Assembly (NCBI GenBank): GCA_017505635.1
Contig: JAFVOU010000007.1
Coordinates: 32,770 to 96,769, forward strand
Direction of reading: 5' to 3'
Source: Oscillospiraceae bacterium
GTDB taxonomy: Bacteria > Bacillota > Clostridia > Oscillospirales > Ruminococcaceae
DNA length: 64,000 bases
In this document: piece by piece, positions 33,169 to 41,883 of the stretch
Layout of the letters: every line of letters starts with the position of its first letter
How positions within the stretch are numbered: position 1 is the first letter of the stretch
Made by a program: the position numbers and the translations under genes
Notes under the pieces: model-generated
What the model was told of the DNA's origin: nothing
Seen by the model: only the letters and a program-made list of their open reading frames with translations
Databases searched by the model: none

Positions 33169-33313
33169 ACCATTAAGTGAATATTTTTTGTTAAAAGTTA
33201 CCTATTTACAATCATATAATTATCTTATATAATTATTATCGCTAGCAGTAAAATGCATTATAATTTTATGATTATTTAAGGGTTTTCTAATCGGTGTTTA
33301 TTATATAAGCGCT

Positions 33314-34885
33314 TTAGTTAGAAAGCTCTTTTTCTTTACCCCATTTTAAATAATCATATATTCTAATTAATCTCCTTATATGAGTTGCTGCCAGTTTATC
33401 ATTTTTCAAAACATCGTTATCTTGTGAAAATATTTCTACTAATACTTCTTCAAGTTCGTCAACACTAATTTGTTCTTCAGTTAAATGAGAAATAAGATTT
33501 GTTGCCTTGGATAAATTTTCTTTTTCAGATTCCCATATTTGTTTTATGGAACAATAATTACCAAGAGTTTTCCTATTATTTCTTATTGTCTTAGAAATAA
33601 GTGCTTCAAATGATTGTGAATTATATTTATCTAAATATTGCGGATAATCTTTTTGAGCAAGTGCAAGGTATTTGTTAAAAGGCATTACACCAGAGTTTTG
33701 TTTTGATAATTTAGGATAAGCATATTCTAACAGTTCATCTGCGGTAAACAATAAATCCCCGCATACAATATCCCTATACCATTCATTACTATCTAAACCA
33801 CTTAAACCTTTCAGACCGAATTCGGAAGATTTTCCTATTGATAATATTAAATCTTCATCTGCAATACGATTATCGTCTATTGATGCTATTCGTAATTTTC
33901 CAGTCGGAATGCTTGTAAGAGTATATTCATATATTTCCTGTTTAAATCGTCTTAATACTCGTGCAGGCAATTTTGTTTTCTTTAATGATAATGCATCATA
34001 CAACAACATAAAATCAGACAGTGTTACTTTAAGCAAAGATAGCAGCTTACCGCCGACAGATATTGTAAAAGGAGTTACAGTAACCTCTTCAGCTTCCTCT
34101 TGGTATTCAACGAAAACAAATCTTTTTTCTAATAAACGGATTTGTTCTAAATCCAAGCAATTTATTATGGATTCTATAATTTTTTGAATATTATTGTCAT
34201 TTATAGAATAACCTAAAAATACTATAGGATACTCCATAAAAATTGTCATAAGTTTTGCAGCCAAATATTCACATTTTTCATCAAATTTGACATAGTCTTC
34301 TTCATTAATAACAATACTTCCAGGTTGTTCTACAGAACCATGTATTTTATATATCTCTGAAATCCCTTGTATAGCAGAAAAAATCAACTGTGACTGCCCT
34401 ACATACTTTTTGTATCCAACAAAAGTATCTTCAATAAATGTATCATAATTAGTTGTTATTACACCAGCTATACTTTTTTCCGAAATTTGAGAAAGCTTAT
34501 TAATTTCGTTACGATAACATTCATTTATCTGTGATTTTTCAACAATATAGTTTGAAATTTCAGCCTTAAAAGGTGAAATACCATTATGTATAAGTTCTTT
34601 TGCTTCTTCGCTTACTTTACGAATTGAAGGATCTTTAAACCATTTTTCATCAAAGTCTCTTTGTATTAATTCTGCGACTTTTGGCATAATACCAGCTCGT
34701 ACTTGCATGGATGAAGCTCTGTTAACATAAGAATCGTATGAAAATTCATTATTATCAACCAATTCAGCAAAATGCTTTAACAACTCCTTCCAATTTGGTA
34801 AATTTAAATATCTGCGTGTCAATCCTGAACCAATAAATAAAAAAGGAGTTGTATTAAAACCTTTTACAACATCATTAATATCCAT
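33314..34885 (-). CDS. SIR2-domain NADase-like defence protein
   Basis: A 523-residue cytoplasmic protein. The SIR2 domain covers about 1-270: FLFIGSGLTRRY (NAD glycine loop), GVITTNYDTFIEDTF (catalytic Asn and Asp), IYKIHGSVEQPG (catalytic His) and VFLGYSINDNNIQKII. All residues needed for NAD cleavage are present. The rest is mainly helical and matches no family I can name. Prokaryotic SIR2 proteins of this size usually act as abortive-infection NADases in systems such as Thoeris or defence-associated sirtuins. Its partner is the 4-TM protein upstream, 48 bases away. GGAGA precedes the ATG. Confidence 0.85.
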   Translation of the reverse strand: MDINDVVKGFNTTPFLFIGSGLTRRYLNLPNWKELLKHFAELVDNNEFSYDSYVNRASSMQVRAGIMPKVAELIQRDFDEKWFKDPSIRKVSEEAKELIHNGISPFKAEISNYIVEKSQINECYRNEINKLSQISEKSIAGVITTNYDTFIEDTFVGYKKYVGQSQLIFSAIQGISEIYKIHGSVEQPGSIVINEEDYVKFDEKCEYLAAKLMTIFMEYPIVFLGYSINDNNIQKIIESIINCLDLEQIRLLEKRFVFVEYQEEAEEVTVTPFTISVGGKLLSLLKVTLSDFMLLYDALSLKKTKLPARVLRRFKQEIYEYTLTSIPTGKLRIASIDDNRIADEDLILSIGKSSEFGLKGLSGLDSNEWYRDIVCGDLLFTADELLEYAYPKLSKQNSGVMPFNKYLALAQKDYPQYLDKYNSQSFEALISKTIRNNRKTLGNYCSIKQIWESEKENLSKATNLISHLTEEQISVDELEEVLVEIFSQDNDVLKNDKLAATHIRRLIRIYDYLKWGKEKELSN

Positions 34886-34933
34886 AAAAATCTCCTTTAT
34901 CGTATTTAATATTATTTTGTTTTTATATGCGAT

Positions 34934-35467
34934 TTATTTGTTACCAACAGCTTTGATGATAATCTCTAAATTATTTGCAAAAGTTCGAGCACTGATAAGT
35001 GTAATGAATCTAATACTAACTACTATATAAATCATCCAAGCTGAATGTGATAAAAAAATAACTTGGGTTTTATAGAATTGGATAAAAACAGCACAGATAA
35101 AAAGCAAACAGAATATTGCTGAAAATGTATCTAGTATGTTATCTATAGTATACAGTAACGCATATCTCTTATACAATTTCAACTCACTTTTCTGTGAAAA
35201 AATTTGAAACAATATTTTTCTAATTATTACTACTAGAGTGTATGCTATTATTCCAATCAAAGCTATACGCACAAACAAGTCACTGTCGCATATATTGGTA
35301 CGCATTTTTACTTGGTCCAAAAATTCACAGCTTATATAAAAAGGGGATATTAAAGATATTACAATTATAAGTTCTATTATCCCACAAATAAAATAAATGA
35401 TATTAGCTGTCGATGGTCTTTTCAAATCTTTAAATAGCTCATTTATAAAATTTAAAAAAATTTCCAT
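34934..35467 (-). CDS. Four-helix membrane protein paired with SIR2
   Basis: A 177-residue very hydrophobic protein with four likely transmembrane helices (ANIIYFICGIIELIIVISLI, LFVRIALIGIIAYTLVVII, a third around DTFSAIFCLLFICAVFI and a last in HSAWMIYIVVSIRFITLI). I do not recognise the family. It is the first gene of a two-gene unit with the SIR2 protein, so a sensor or pore for that system is a reasonable guess. ATG 35467 is preferred to the GTG at 35482; both have weak ribosome sites. Confidence 0.6.
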   Translation of the reverse strand: MEIFLNFINELFKDLKRPSTANIIYFICGIIELIIVISLISPFYISCEFLDQVKMRTNICDSDLFVRIALIGIIAYTLVVIIRKILFQIFSQKSELKLYKRYALLYTIDNILDTFSAIFCLLFICAVFIQFYKTQVIFLSHSAWMIYIVVSIRFITLISARTFANNLEIIIKAVGNK

Positions 35468-35549
35468 AATATAAATTCTCACTTCAATGATATAGATTTA
35501 CTATTGTATGTATCAATTTTTTCGCAAGTATATTTATATTATATAACAT

Positions 35550-35590
35550 AACAGCAAGCTCTGTAAATCACAGAACTTGCTGTTGTTTTT
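35550..35590. terminator. Hairpin between relaxase and the 4-TM gene
   Basis: AACAGCAAG and CTTGCTGTT pair, followed on the plus strand by GTTTTT. On the minus strand, where the relaxase ends, the T tract is poorer (TATGTTATAT). Confidence 0.55.
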
Positions 35591-37010
35591 ATCTTTCTCT
35601 GTCCATTTTTATTTGCTTATTTCTATCCGTTTTACCTTCTGCCTGGAACTGTTTCAGCTGTTGTTTTACACTCTGTTTCGATGGTGGCTCTTTGATAACC
35701 TCGTCTTTTTTCAGCAGGTTTTCTTTCCTGCTTTCCCAGTCTGCAAGTTCAAGGTTATACTCCATAATTGCACCCTTGGATTTATCGTATGTATCCATAA
35801 ATGCCTGGACATTTGAATATCCCTTATCCTGTATTATTTTTGAAATCTCGGCAGTTTTGTCCGAGATTTTCTTTTCAGTCAGCTGAATATGCTCTGTAAT
35901 GGCCTTGCGCTCTTTGCCTTTGAAGATACCTTTGGTTTCTTCCAGCTGTTTGTTCAGCTGCGGAAGGGTGCTATTCTGCAGATTTTTAATTTCACGGGCG
36001 ATTGTCTGTACCTCTGAAAGTGTCTTTTCCATTGCCCTGAACTCAGCCATATTTACCTTTAACACAGGTTTTGGCGGCAACTCAGCTATTCGTATAAGCT
36101 GTTTCAAAAGCTGTATTGCGGCCTTTATAATAGCTCTCAAAAGGTCAGGCAGCCAGCCGTGTTGCTGCACTGACTGCCTTGTTTTATCCTTTATTTCAGC
36201 CTGTTTAAGCTGCAGTATCTTTTCCTTTTCTACACCCGAAACAAGTGCTAAATCTGCCGTTCTGTTCCACTCTTGTCGTACAGCATTATCCGCCATAATC
36301 TGCTCTGCTTTGGGGTTGTTTTTTCCGATTTTCTTGGTTGGCAGATATACTCCATCAGGGTCAAACACCTGCAGTTTTTCATCATTGTTTTTAACATATA
36401 TGTTGATAAGTTCTGTGTACTGCTGCTTGGCTTCATCCAGAAATGCTTCACTTTTAAAGTGGGGATTTTTAACAGTGAAGATATTTTTCTCATAAACTTC
36501 GCCTTTCTTTATAACAGTACAACCTTTTCTTATCTGTCCGTTTTCATCGGTGATTTCCTTTTTGGTGCGTACATGTTTGCCGTTTTCATCATAAAACATA
36601 TTTCTGCTTGCAATTTTTACTGTAGGCTGTGGCAATAGTGTTCTCTCTGCAAAGATGAGGTGAATGTGATAATTGGTTTTTCGTTTGTTGTGATGCAGGG
36701 CGGAAACACATTCCACACCATAATTTTTCTTAAAATAATCGGTAAAAATATTCAGTAGCTGTTGTGGTGCATACTCGGTAAAGCTTTCGGGCAGGGCTAT
36801 AATAAGCTCTCTTGCCTCAATGCATTTGCCTTCAGCACCGCTCTTTCTAAATTCTGTCTGATTGCATAGTGCAAGGTCTTTCCAGAAACTGCGCTGTGTT
36901 GTTTCACAGGTGGCGTATAAATTTTCCTGCCTTTTTGGGCTGGTGATATAACTGATACGTCCTGCAAGGTTTGTAAGTTTGGATAGCTGAATAAACGAAT
37001 TGCGTCCCAT
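35589..37010 (-). CDS. MobA/MobL-family relaxase
   Basis: A 473-residue relaxase. The histidine motif that binds metal and DNA is HHNKRKTNYHIHLIF (about 105-119), preceded by ARELIIALPESF, the conserved second motif of MobA/MobL proteins. A Tyr near the N-terminus (RISYITSPKR) is the probable nicking residue. The C-terminal half is a long coiled coil. It would nick at an oriT just upstream and pilot the strand through a helper's conjugation machine. Ribosome site GGCGGAG. Confidence 0.9.
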   Translation of the reverse strand: MGRNSFIQLSKLTNLAGRISYITSPKRQENLYATCETTQRSFWKDLALCNQTEFRKSGAEGKCIEARELIIALPESFTEYAPQQLLNIFTDYFKKNYGVECVSALHHNKRKTNYHIHLIFAERTLLPQPTVKIASRNMFYDENGKHVRTKKEITDENGQIRKGCTVIKKGEVYEKNIFTVKNPHFKSEAFLDEAKQQYTELINIYVKNNDEKLQVFDPDGVYLPTKKIGKNNPKAEQIMADNAVRQEWNRTADLALVSGVEKEKILQLKQAEIKDKTRQSVQQHGWLPDLLRAIIKAAIQLLKQLIRIAELPPKPVLKVNMAEFRAMEKTLSEVQTIAREIKNLQNSTLPQLNKQLEETKGIFKGKERKAITEHIQLTEKKISDKTAEISKIIQDKGYSNVQAFMDTYDKSKGAIMEYNLELADWESRKENLLKKDEVIKEPPSKQSVKQQLKQFQAEGKTDRNKQIKMDRER

Positions 37011-37049
37011 AATACTCCGCCTTTCTGTTTAAACGTATGCTGTGGCGGC

Positions 37050-37111
37050 ACCCTGCAAGGGCGAAATACACAGAGTATAAATCTGCGATTTGTGCGATGG
37101 GTGTATTTCGC
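37050..37111. other. Candidate oriT
   Basis: GCGAAATACAC (37061-37071) and GTGTATTTCGC (37101-37111) form a perfect 11-bp inverted repeat directly upstream of the relaxase. On the minus strand it runs into TTCGCCCTTGCAGG, which resembles the GCGCCCT nick region used by MobA-type relaxases. Confidence 0.55.
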
Positions 37112-37223
37112 TCTCAGTCGCCGAGGGCTTAAATACAAACCTGCTGAAAACACGTATATGCGTATTAATGCTGCAGAAAACCTTTATTTTACTTAATATA
37201 CGGATATACGCATAAAATCAGCG

Positions 37224-38540
37224 TTAAGTATATTTTTTATAGTAGTCAGACGTAGATGTCTGCACAAATACCCCGGTAAAACCTCTGGCTTTCTTGCCGT
37301 TGGATGAGGGAATATTTGTAGAATGCTTTATACCATAATAATCTTCGTTTTCAATAAGATAACTGCTGAAAGTTTTGGCTGCAACAGGTTTTTCGGTATT
37401 GTCATCACACCATTTCTGGTATGCGATGTACAAATCCTTTGATGTAGCCATTGTTTTCTGTTCAACTCTGATATAGCCTTCAGATTCCATAAAAGCAATA
37501 ATATTGTTGGAACTTTTCATTGCGATTTTGAGATTTTCAGCAGTGCGCTTGCTTATGGTAAATTTGTAATTGTTGTTTATAAGTCGGTGTAAGCCTTCCA
37601 ATGCCCACAGCAAAATGCTTTCTGCTTCAAGTCGCAGTTTATCAATAAGATACGGGTCGTCTTCTCTGTCTGCGGGGCGGTCTTTGGTGGTGAGTATCAG
37701 CTGTCGGCGGTAAAATCCGTAGCTGCGGTCATGCAATGCATTGAGACTGCCGTTGCCGAAACAGATAAATCGTACATACAGTACCCCTTGTACACTCTGC
37801 TGCCCTTTGCGTTCAATATCCATTTTATCCTCAAGGGTAACAATGGATTTGATATAGTTGGTGTCCTTTAAGGCTTCCATCTTCATATCATCGTCCACCA
37901 TAAGCAGACGGTGTTCAAGGTCGGCTCTGGCAAAGCGGTTATGCTCAATTTTCTGAATACTGCTGATATTCATATTGTCGCCTAAAATGCTGCGCAGGGT
38001 AAGTCCTACCCTTGATTTGCCCTCACCGCCTTTGCCGATAATCAAAAGCAGTTTCTGTGCCTTGTTAGTGGGTATAAGGCAGTAGCCTATAAATTCCTGC
38101 AGGGTTAAAATATCTTCAATTTCAAGCAAATCTGCAAGAAATTTCAGCCACACTGCAGGCTGTGATGCGCTGGGATTATATGATACGGGCAGTCGGTTTA
38201 TACAAAACTCTTTATGTTCCGTAAAAGTTCCATCAAGAAAATATGTGCCATTTTTCAGATGTATTCTATCATCCTGTATTGGCAATTCCTCTGAATAGCA
38301 TTCCATTTTAAGGACATCAATAAGCTGTCTAACCTTTTTTGAAATATTTTTGTTTACAACCTTTTTAAGCCTGCTGTAAATTATATTTTCAATTTCGGTA
38401 TCGCTTACAATGCCGTCAACGCTGAATAATTTTCCGTTTATACACTTTAAAGGCATATCAGTAAGAAATTCTTCACAGAACATAACTTCGTTTATATTGT
38501 CGCCGTCTACCCAGTCAATGTTTTTTGTTTCATCATTCAT
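37224..38540 (-). CDS. D5/P4-type primase-helicase (SF3)
   Basis: A 438-residue protein. The D5-N region is around LPVSYNPSASQPAVWLKFLADLLE; the SF3 helicase has Walker A LLLIIGKGGEGKSRVG (about 170), Walker B LLMVDDDMK and motif C FICFGNGSLNAL. These proteins open the DNA at the origin of phages and integrative elements and allow copying of the excised circle. Expressed from the same strand as the relaxase. AAAGGAG precedes the ATG. Confidence 0.9.
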   Translation of the reverse strand: MNDETKNIDWVDGDNINEVMFCEEFLTDMPLKCINGKLFSVDGIVSDTEIENIIYSRLKKVVNKNISKKVRQLIDVLKMECYSEELPIQDDRIHLKNGTYFLDGTFTEHKEFCINRLPVSYNPSASQPAVWLKFLADLLEIEDILTLQEFIGYCLIPTNKAQKLLLIIGKGGEGKSRVGLTLRSILGDNMNISSIQKIEHNRFARADLEHRLLMVDDDMKMEALKDTNYIKSIVTLEDKMDIERKGQQSVQGVLYVRFICFGNGSLNALHDRSYGFYRRQLILTTKDRPADREDDPYLIDKLRLEAESILLWALEGLHRLINNNYKFTISKRTAENLKIAMKSSNNIIAFMESEGYIRVEQKTMATSKDLYIAYQKWCDDNTEKPVAAKTFSSYLIENEDYYGIKHSTNIPSSNGKKARGFTGVFVQTSTSDYYKKYT

Positions 38541-38642
38541 TTAGTTCTCCTTTGAAATTTTTATTGAATTTTCAAGGAGCTTTTGATATACTGAATTTGC
38601 GAGATAGAGCACTCAAAAGCTCTTGAATTTACGTCCTTGCCA

Positions 38643-38897
38643 TCAGGTGAGGGCGTTTTCTTTTTCTGTGACAGTATCATAGTTGAAATATCCTGTTTCT
38701 TCCCATACTTTTCTGTCAGGACAGTAGTAGGTATACTTTGTGGAGCCTTTCAGCATAACTGCCGTACCAAAAGTAAAAAATCCCTGTCTGATGGCGGTGC
38801 GAATGTACTGTTCGCTTTTGCCTGTGGCTTTGGCAATTTCTTTGATTGGAACATTTCTGCCAGTGAATGGCGGAATGTCTGTGTTCGGTCTGTCCAT
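38643..38897 (-). CDS. Excisionase-like helix-turn-helix protein
   Basis: An 84-residue protein with a short HTH, NVPIKEIAKATGKSEQYIRTAIRQG, followed by a basic beta segment, GSTKYTYYCPDRKVW, the outline of small integrative-element DNA-binding proteins such as Xis/MerR-like factors. It lies divergent from the XRE repressor, in the position usual for an excision or early control gene. AAAGGAG ribosome site. Confidence 0.7.
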   Translation of the reverse strand: MDRPNTDIPPFTGRNVPIKEIAKATGKSEQYIRTAIRQGFFTFGTAVMLKGSTKYTYYCPDRKVWEETGYFNYDTVTEKENALT

Positions 38898-39104
38898 GGC
38901 GGTTTCTCCTTTCTTAAGATTTCGGTTTTCTGCACTAACAGTTCATACATTTTGCAGTAAACCCTCCTTTCGTTTGTAATAAACGCACTTATAATGCGCA
39001 GTTTTATTATATGCAATAAAAATTCGCTTGTCAATGAAAGTTTTGTGAAATATGTATTTACAATTCGTTTTTGATGTGCTACAATGGTCTTGAGGTGAAT
39101 TAAC

Positions 39105-39692
39105 ATGACAAATTTAGAACAGGAAAACAAGGAAATAGGATTCAGAATACGTGCTGCAAGAAAAGCAAAACGTTTAAATCAGACAGAATTTGCAGAACTG
39201 CTGAACAAGTCTTTGAGAACTGTGCAGAAATATGAAAGTGGGGAAATTGAAGTTTCTGTTGCGGTAATCAAGGAGATTGCAAAGGTTCTGGAATGTTCAC
39301 CATCCTACCTTTTGGGCTGGGATGAAGAAAACAAAGTCCTTGCAAATTTTTCTGATGTTGTAAGATTTGTGTTTGAACTTGATAAAACCAATGAGCTGAA
39401 ATTCAATATAGACGTAAAAAAACCACCCATTCACGATGGGTGGGAATGCTCAATTACATTTGACGGTAAAAATACAGAGGGCAAACTGAATACGGATTTA
39501 TGTCTTTTTCTTGAAGAACTTAACAATCTGAAAAACGGCAGAACCTTTATGGGTGCCAATATAGGTATATGGAAAGAAAAGACCTTGGCTTACTATTCAA
39601 ATACAACACTTACACAGAAAACTGCAGAAGAATTAAAAATGCAGGAAGAACAGTTGTCTGAAAAATTTATTTCAAAACTTTTAAATGAGTAA
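39105..39692 (+). CDS. XRE-family repressor of the mobile element
   Basis: A 195-residue protein. An HTH domain at 8-70 (FRIRAARKAKRLNQTEFAELLNKSLRTVQKYESGEIEVSVAVIKEIAKVLECSPSYLLG) is followed by a 120-residue domain of unknown fold. It is divergent from the excisionase-primase-relaxase genes and directly upstream of int, the classical place for an element repressor. A perfect palindrome, CCACCCAT/ATGGGTGG, lies within the coding sequence at 39423-39442. The gene ends 33 bases before int. Confidence 0.88.
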   Translation: MTNLEQENKEIGFRIRAARKAKRLNQTEFAELLNKSLRTVQKYESGEIEVSVAVIKEIAKVLECSPSYLLGWDEENKVLANFSDVVRFVFELDKTNELKFNIDVKKPPIHDGWECSITFDGKNTEGKLNTDLCLFLEELNNLKNGRTFMGANIGIWKEKTLAYYSNTTLTQKTAEELKMQEEQLSEKFISKLLNE

Positions 39693-39725
39693 TCTGATCC
39701 TTGCTCCTTGGGAAAAGGAGAAACA

Positions 39726-40790
39726 ATGATGAAATTACCAAACGGATACGGCAGTGTAACACATATGGGCGGCAACAGACGCAGACCATGGGGCGCAAGA
39801 ATAACAATAGGGTACGAAATTGACCCTGAAACAGAAAAACTGAAAACACATTACAAGTATATCGGCTATGCCAGAACGAAGACAGAGGCATTGCAGATGC
39901 TGGCAGAATATAACAAGATGCCTTTTGATATAGAGGCGGCAAGAATGACTTTTAAAGAGGTATACAATCTCTGGTCAGAAGAAAAGTTTGCCAGCATATC
40001 ACAGAGCAGTATCAAAAGCTATCAGTCATCTTACAATGTGTGCGAACCTTTGTACAATATGGTTTTCAAGGATTTGAAAACTGCACATCTGCAGAAGCTT
40101 ATTGATAACTGCGGCAAGCATTATCCTATGCTTAAAAAGGTGCGACTGCTTTTCAGTCAGATGTACGAATACGCTATGAAAAACGATATCTGCAACAAGG
40201 ATTATTCCGAGTTTGTGGATTTGGCAAAGCACCAGGATGACAATCCAAACGCCCGTGAAGGTAAACGAATTGATAAGGAAACAGTCGAAAGGCTGTGGAC
40301 AGTGGCAGATGACAAGTATTATCAGATTATACTTATGCTTATCTACAGTGGGCCGAGAATCGGTGAACTCTGCGAACTGCTGAAAGAGGATGTACACCTT
40401 GATGAAAAATACTATATTGTCAAGGAGAGTAAAACAGTAAGTGGTATCCGCAAAGTACCTATTGCAGACAAGGTATATCCTTTCTTTGAAAATTGGTATA
40501 ATATGGACCCAGGTTGCAAATATCTTATACATACAGACAAAGGCAAAAAGTTTGAGCACTGGAACTATATCAACACTTATTTCAAACCACTGCTCAAAAA
40601 TATCGGCGCAAAGGAAGAATACACTCCGCACCACACACGCCACACCTGTATCTCAATGCTGAAAGATGCAAGGGTAGAAGAAACCACAATCAAAAAGATT
40701 GTAGGCCACAAGGGTGCAATGTCGCTGACCGAAAAGGTTTACACTCACCTTGATATGGGTGTTTTACATGAAGCAATCAACAAAATTTAA
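39726..40790 (+). CDS. int: Tyrosine recombinase, IME integrase
   Basis: A 354-residue integrase. An N-terminal arm-binding domain (GYGSVTHMGGNRRRPWGARITIGYE, AP2-like) and a core-binding domain precede the catalytic domain: YSGPRIGELCEL (Arg I), VKESKTVSGIRKVP (Lys), HHTRHTCISML (His-x-x-Arg), VGHKGAMSLTEKVYTHL (His and the Tyr nucleophile). All catalytic residues are intact. AAAGGAG precedes ATG 39726; the longer frame starting at 39708 is less likely. It lies next to attR, as expected for a site-specific element at rpsI. Confidence 0.95.
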   Translation: MMKLPNGYGSVTHMGGNRRRPWGARITIGYEIDPETEKLKTHYKYIGYARTKTEALQMLAEYNKMPFDIEAARMTFKEVYNLWSEEKFASISQSSIKSYQSSYNVCEPLYNMVFKDLKTAHLQKLIDNCGKHYPMLKKVRLLFSQMYEYAMKNDICNKDYSEFVDLAKHQDDNPNAREGKRIDKETVERLWTVADDKYYQIILMLIYSGPRIGELCELLKEDVHLDEKYYIVKESKTVSGIRKVPIADKVYPFFENWYNMDPGCKYLIHTDKGKKFEHWNYINTYFKPLLKNIGAKEEYTPHHTRHTCISMLKDARVEETTIKKIVGHKGAMSLTEKVYTHLDMGVLHEAINKI

Positions 40791-40826
40791 TATCATAATT
40801 CATATACGGAATCAAAGCAAAAAAGA

Positions 40827-40860
40827 AACCTGTGGTGAGTATTTTCACCACAGGTTATCT
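40827..40860 (+). terminator. int terminator
   Basis: AACCTGTGGTGA and TCACCACAGGTT form a perfect 12-bp stem shortly after int; the T-rich tail is weak (ATCTAAAA). Confidence 0.65.
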
Positions 40861-40866
40861 AAAAAA

Positions 40867-40900
40867 TGTGCAGCAAATACGCGGCAAATGCGCAGTAAAT
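40867..40900. repeat. Short tandem motifs beside attR
   Basis: GTGCAGCAAATAC, GCGGCAAATGC and GCAGTAAATTG are three near-copies of GCRGCAAAT in tandem, about 10 bases apart. They may be arm-type binding sites for Int. Confidence 0.4.
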
Positions 40901-40962
40901 TGACCGAAATTTAAGGCTTTTCACCGCGTTTTGACCTTATGCAAAAAGGGTGCAAAAACAAG

Positions 40963-40989
40963 AAAAACCCCCGAAAATCGGGAGTTTTT
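40963..40989 (-). terminator. Terminator now used by rpsI
   Basis: AAAAACCCCCG and CGGGAGTTTTT pair with one mismatch. On the minus strand it is followed by a T-rich tract, 46 bases past the rpsI stop and inside the element end. It replaces the displaced native terminator at 21285-21314. Confidence 0.75.
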
Positions 40990-41032
40990 CGATAAAATCC
41001 TTGCGGATTTGTAAGTCTTTTTTCTGACCACA

Positions 41033-41049
41033 AATTAACGTTTGGAGAA
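41033..41049. repeat. attR: 17-bp rpsI 3' end
   Basis: AATTAACGTTTGGAGAA, identical to attL at 21336-21352. It includes the rpsI stop codon and codons for Phe-Ser-Lys-Arg. Confidence 0.9.
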
Positions 41050-41433
41050 CTGTGGAGCACGACGAGCAGCTTTGAGACCGTATTTTTTTCTTTCTTTCAT
41101 ACGTGGGTCACGTGTGAGGAAGCCTGCTTTTTTGAGTTCTGGTCTGAGATTTTCATCGTACTGGAGCAAAGCTCTGGAAAGGCCGTGACGGATAGCGCCA
41201 GCCTGACCGGAAACACCGCCGCCTTTTACGTTAACAACGATGTCAAATTTGTCAGCTGTGTTTGTAAGTGTGATTGGCTGACGAACGATGAGTTTAAGTG
41301 TTTCAAGACCAAAGAAATCGTCGATATCTCTGCCGTTGATTGTGATTTTGCCGTTACCGCTGTAAACTCTAACTCTTGCTACGGAAGATTTACGACGGCC
41401 TGTACCGTAAAAATATGCTTTTGTTTCGTACAT
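41035..41433 (-). CDS. rpsI: 30S ribosomal protein S9
   Basis: A 132-residue protein with the S9 start [15 protein letters not shown] and the universal C-terminus ending FSKR, which reaches the P-site tRNA. GGGAGGA precedes the ATG. It is second in the rplM-rpsI operon, 21 bases behind rplM. Its last codons are the attachment site of the mobile element, and the coding sequence is intact. Confidence 0.98.
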   Translation of the reverse strand: MYETKAYFYGTGRRKSSVARVRVYSGNGKITINGRDIDDFFGLETLKLIVRQPITLTNTADKFDIVVNVKGGGVSGQAGAIRHGLSRALLQYDENLRPELKKAGFLTRDPRMKERKKYGLKAARRAPQFSKR

Positions 41434-41454
41434 AGTAATTATCCTCCCTAAAAA

Positions 41455-41883
41455 TTAAAGTTCGATTACTTCAGGTTTCTGTGCAGCCTGTTCGTGCTGT
41501 GCACCTTTGTAAACTCTGAGTCTTGTCATAGCTTTTGCGCCAAGTTTGTTGCCTGGAAGCATGCCTTCTACTGCAAGGTACATAGCTTTGTCAGCTTTTG
41601 TAGCCATAAGTGTGCGGTAGTTAACGGATTTCATACCGCCAATCCAGCCTGTGTGGTGGTGGTAGAATTTTTTGTCAAGTTTAGCACCTGTGAGAACTGC
41701 TTTTTCACAGTTGATGATAACAACGTGGTCACCGCAGTCTACGTTTGGTGTGTATGTTACTTTGTGTTTACCGTTCAAAAGAACAGCAGCTTTTGCAGCA
41801 ACGCGGCCAAGTGGTTTGCCAGCTGCATCAATCACGTACCATTTACGTTCTACTTTTGTAGGGTTCTGAAGATATGTGCTCAT
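41455..41883 (-). CDS. rplM: 50S ribosomal protein L13
   Basis: A 142-residue protein: RKWYVIDAAGKPLGRVA near the start, VDCGDHVVIINCEKAVLTG and MLPGNKLGAKAMTRLRVYKGAQHEQAAQKPE at the end are L13 signatures. It binds 23S rRNA early in assembly. First gene of the operon, with AGGAGGA seven bases before the ATG and a structured leader of about 65 bases. Confidence 0.98.
   Translation of the reverse strand: MSTYLQNPTKVERKWYVIDAAGKPLGRVAAKAAVLLNGKHKVTYTPNVDCGDHVVIINCEKAVLTGAKLDKKFYHHHTGWIGGMKSVNYRTLMATKADKAMYLAVEGMLPGNKLGAKAMTRLRVYKGAQHEQAAQKPEVIEL

Larger units (their letters stand above)
32905..33313. other. Control region between the restriction operon and the SIR2 cassette
   Basis: No gene is seen. 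It holds the dam ribosome site, three ATTACCGAAT/ATCACCGATT-type direct repeats (32969-33030), the SIR2 terminator hairpin (33136-33168), and otherwise very AT-rich sequence. Confidence 0.6.
21336..41049. mobile_element. Integrative mobilizable element inserted at the 3' end of rpsI
   Basis: About 19.7 kb bounded by a perfect 17-bp repeat that encodes the end of ribosomal protein S9. It contains int, an XRE repressor, an excisionase-like gene, a D5-type primase, a MobA/MobL relaxase with candidate oriT, and cargo: a SIR2 cassette, a restriction operon, an ECF sigma pair, and a MarR-permease-lyase module between tnpV copies. No coupling protein or VirB4-like gene is present, so transfer would depend on a helper. 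Much of the interior is more AT-rich than the flanks, and 14 of the 15 GATC sites I found in the window are here. Confidence 0.9.

Noticed and set aside
39423..39442. Perfect palindrome CCACCCAT/ATGGGTGG as an IS insertion site or regulatory hairpin
   Set aside because: It lies inside the XRE repressor coding sequence without disrupting the frame, and nothing around it resembles an insertion sequence.
21336..41049. Calling the element an ICE or a prophage
   Set aside because: No VirB4, coupling protein, pilus or lytic-enzyme operon and no capsid, terminase or tail gene is present. A relaxase plus primase and integrase fit a mobilizable element.
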